64,000 nt of DNA. Source: Anaeromassilibacillus sp. An172. GTDB lineage: Bacteria > Bacillota > Clostridia > Oscillospirales > Acutalibacteraceae. Positions 63,903 through 64,000 of the stretch are shown piece after piece. Below the pieces are notes generated by a model. It was given only the letters and a program-made list of their open reading frames with translations. It had not been told where the DNA came from and ran no database searches. A program made the position numbers and the translations under genes. The stretch covers positions 1-64,000 of the forward strand of contig NZ_NFKS01000014.1 in the NCBI RefSeq assembly GCF_002160515.1. Direction: 5' to 3'. Each line of letters opens with the position of its first letter. Within the stretch, counting starts at the first letter, position 1.

Positions 63903-64000
63903 AAACACAACCTTTATTTCATTTGAAGCCACGGTTTTTTATTTTTGTTATGATATTATTCTGTAGGTTTCAAAACACAGCTTTTTATCAACATATAAAT

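Overview
The window is the replication-origin region of a low-GC, Gram-positive, probably anaerobic Clostridia genome. The gene order (parB-soj-noc-rsmG-mnmG-mnmE-jag-yidC-yidD-rnpA-rpmH, then dnaA-dnaN-yaaA-recF-remB-gyrB-gyrA on the other strand) is the classical Firmicutes origin cluster. An Oscillospirales/Ruminococcaceae-like member is my best guess, from gene content (a two-gene SufBC-type Fe-S system, glycogen phosphorylase, DUF3656-type U32 protein); the species is not identifiable from the sequence alone.

Layout. 0-3.6 kb: a SufBC-like Fe-S pair, a divergent Crp/Fnr regulator and a CYTH protein. 3.8-7.7 kb: HAD phosphatase, GT2 + GtrA pair, SDR, LOG hydrolase. 7.8-10.8 kb: a copper efflux operon (CsoR-type operator, copA with an in-frame copZ tail, csoR). 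11.1-14.6 kb: an AT-rich secreted protein, a lipoprotein, a MATE exporter. 14.9-19.7 kb: a four-gene zinc-ribbon/SPFH/TPM cluster resembling Bacillus ydjGHI. 19.8-28.0 kb: aspS, hisS, mgsA, a MinD-like ATPase, dut, a U32 protein, zapA. 28.6-33.0 kb: glycogen phosphorylase and a GH13 amylase. 33.4-34.5 kb: a small AT-rich secreted/membrane pair. 34.9-46.0 kb: gyrA, thioesterase, gyrB, two small zinc-ribbon membrane proteins, remB, recF, yaaA, dnaN, oriC, dnaA. 46.4-58 kb: rpmH to parB with six parS-type sites. 58.5-63.6 kb: serS, ROK kinase, three tRNAs, a Usp-like protein, rplM-rpsI.

The most unusual feature is not a gene. Nearly every larger intergenic space holds a modular repeat: an invariant arm (GCGAGCCATTCC ... 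GGTCTCGC) followed by one to three hairpin cassettes. Each cassette is an 8-bp stem, a 31-nt loop and the matching 8-nt stem (47 nt). The stem sequence changes from copy to copy (GACCTG, GCCTTG, GCCATG, GCCGTG, GACGTG, GACGG and others) while complementarity and loop length are kept. The cassette end almost always abuts a gene start or stop codon, sometimes supplying the stop codon, and several 3' copies continue into a conserved terminator hairpin. Two further palindrome families sit in the same gaps. This looks like a structured, covarying element family and is the best candidate here for an undescribed system.

The genes otherwise make coherent groups: replication initiation and segregation (dnaA, dnaN, oriC with TAG trios, noc, soj, parB, parS), tRNA/rRNA modification (mnmE, mnmG, rsmG, rnpA), membrane insertion (yidC, yidD, jag), copper homeostasis, and alpha-glucan breakdown.
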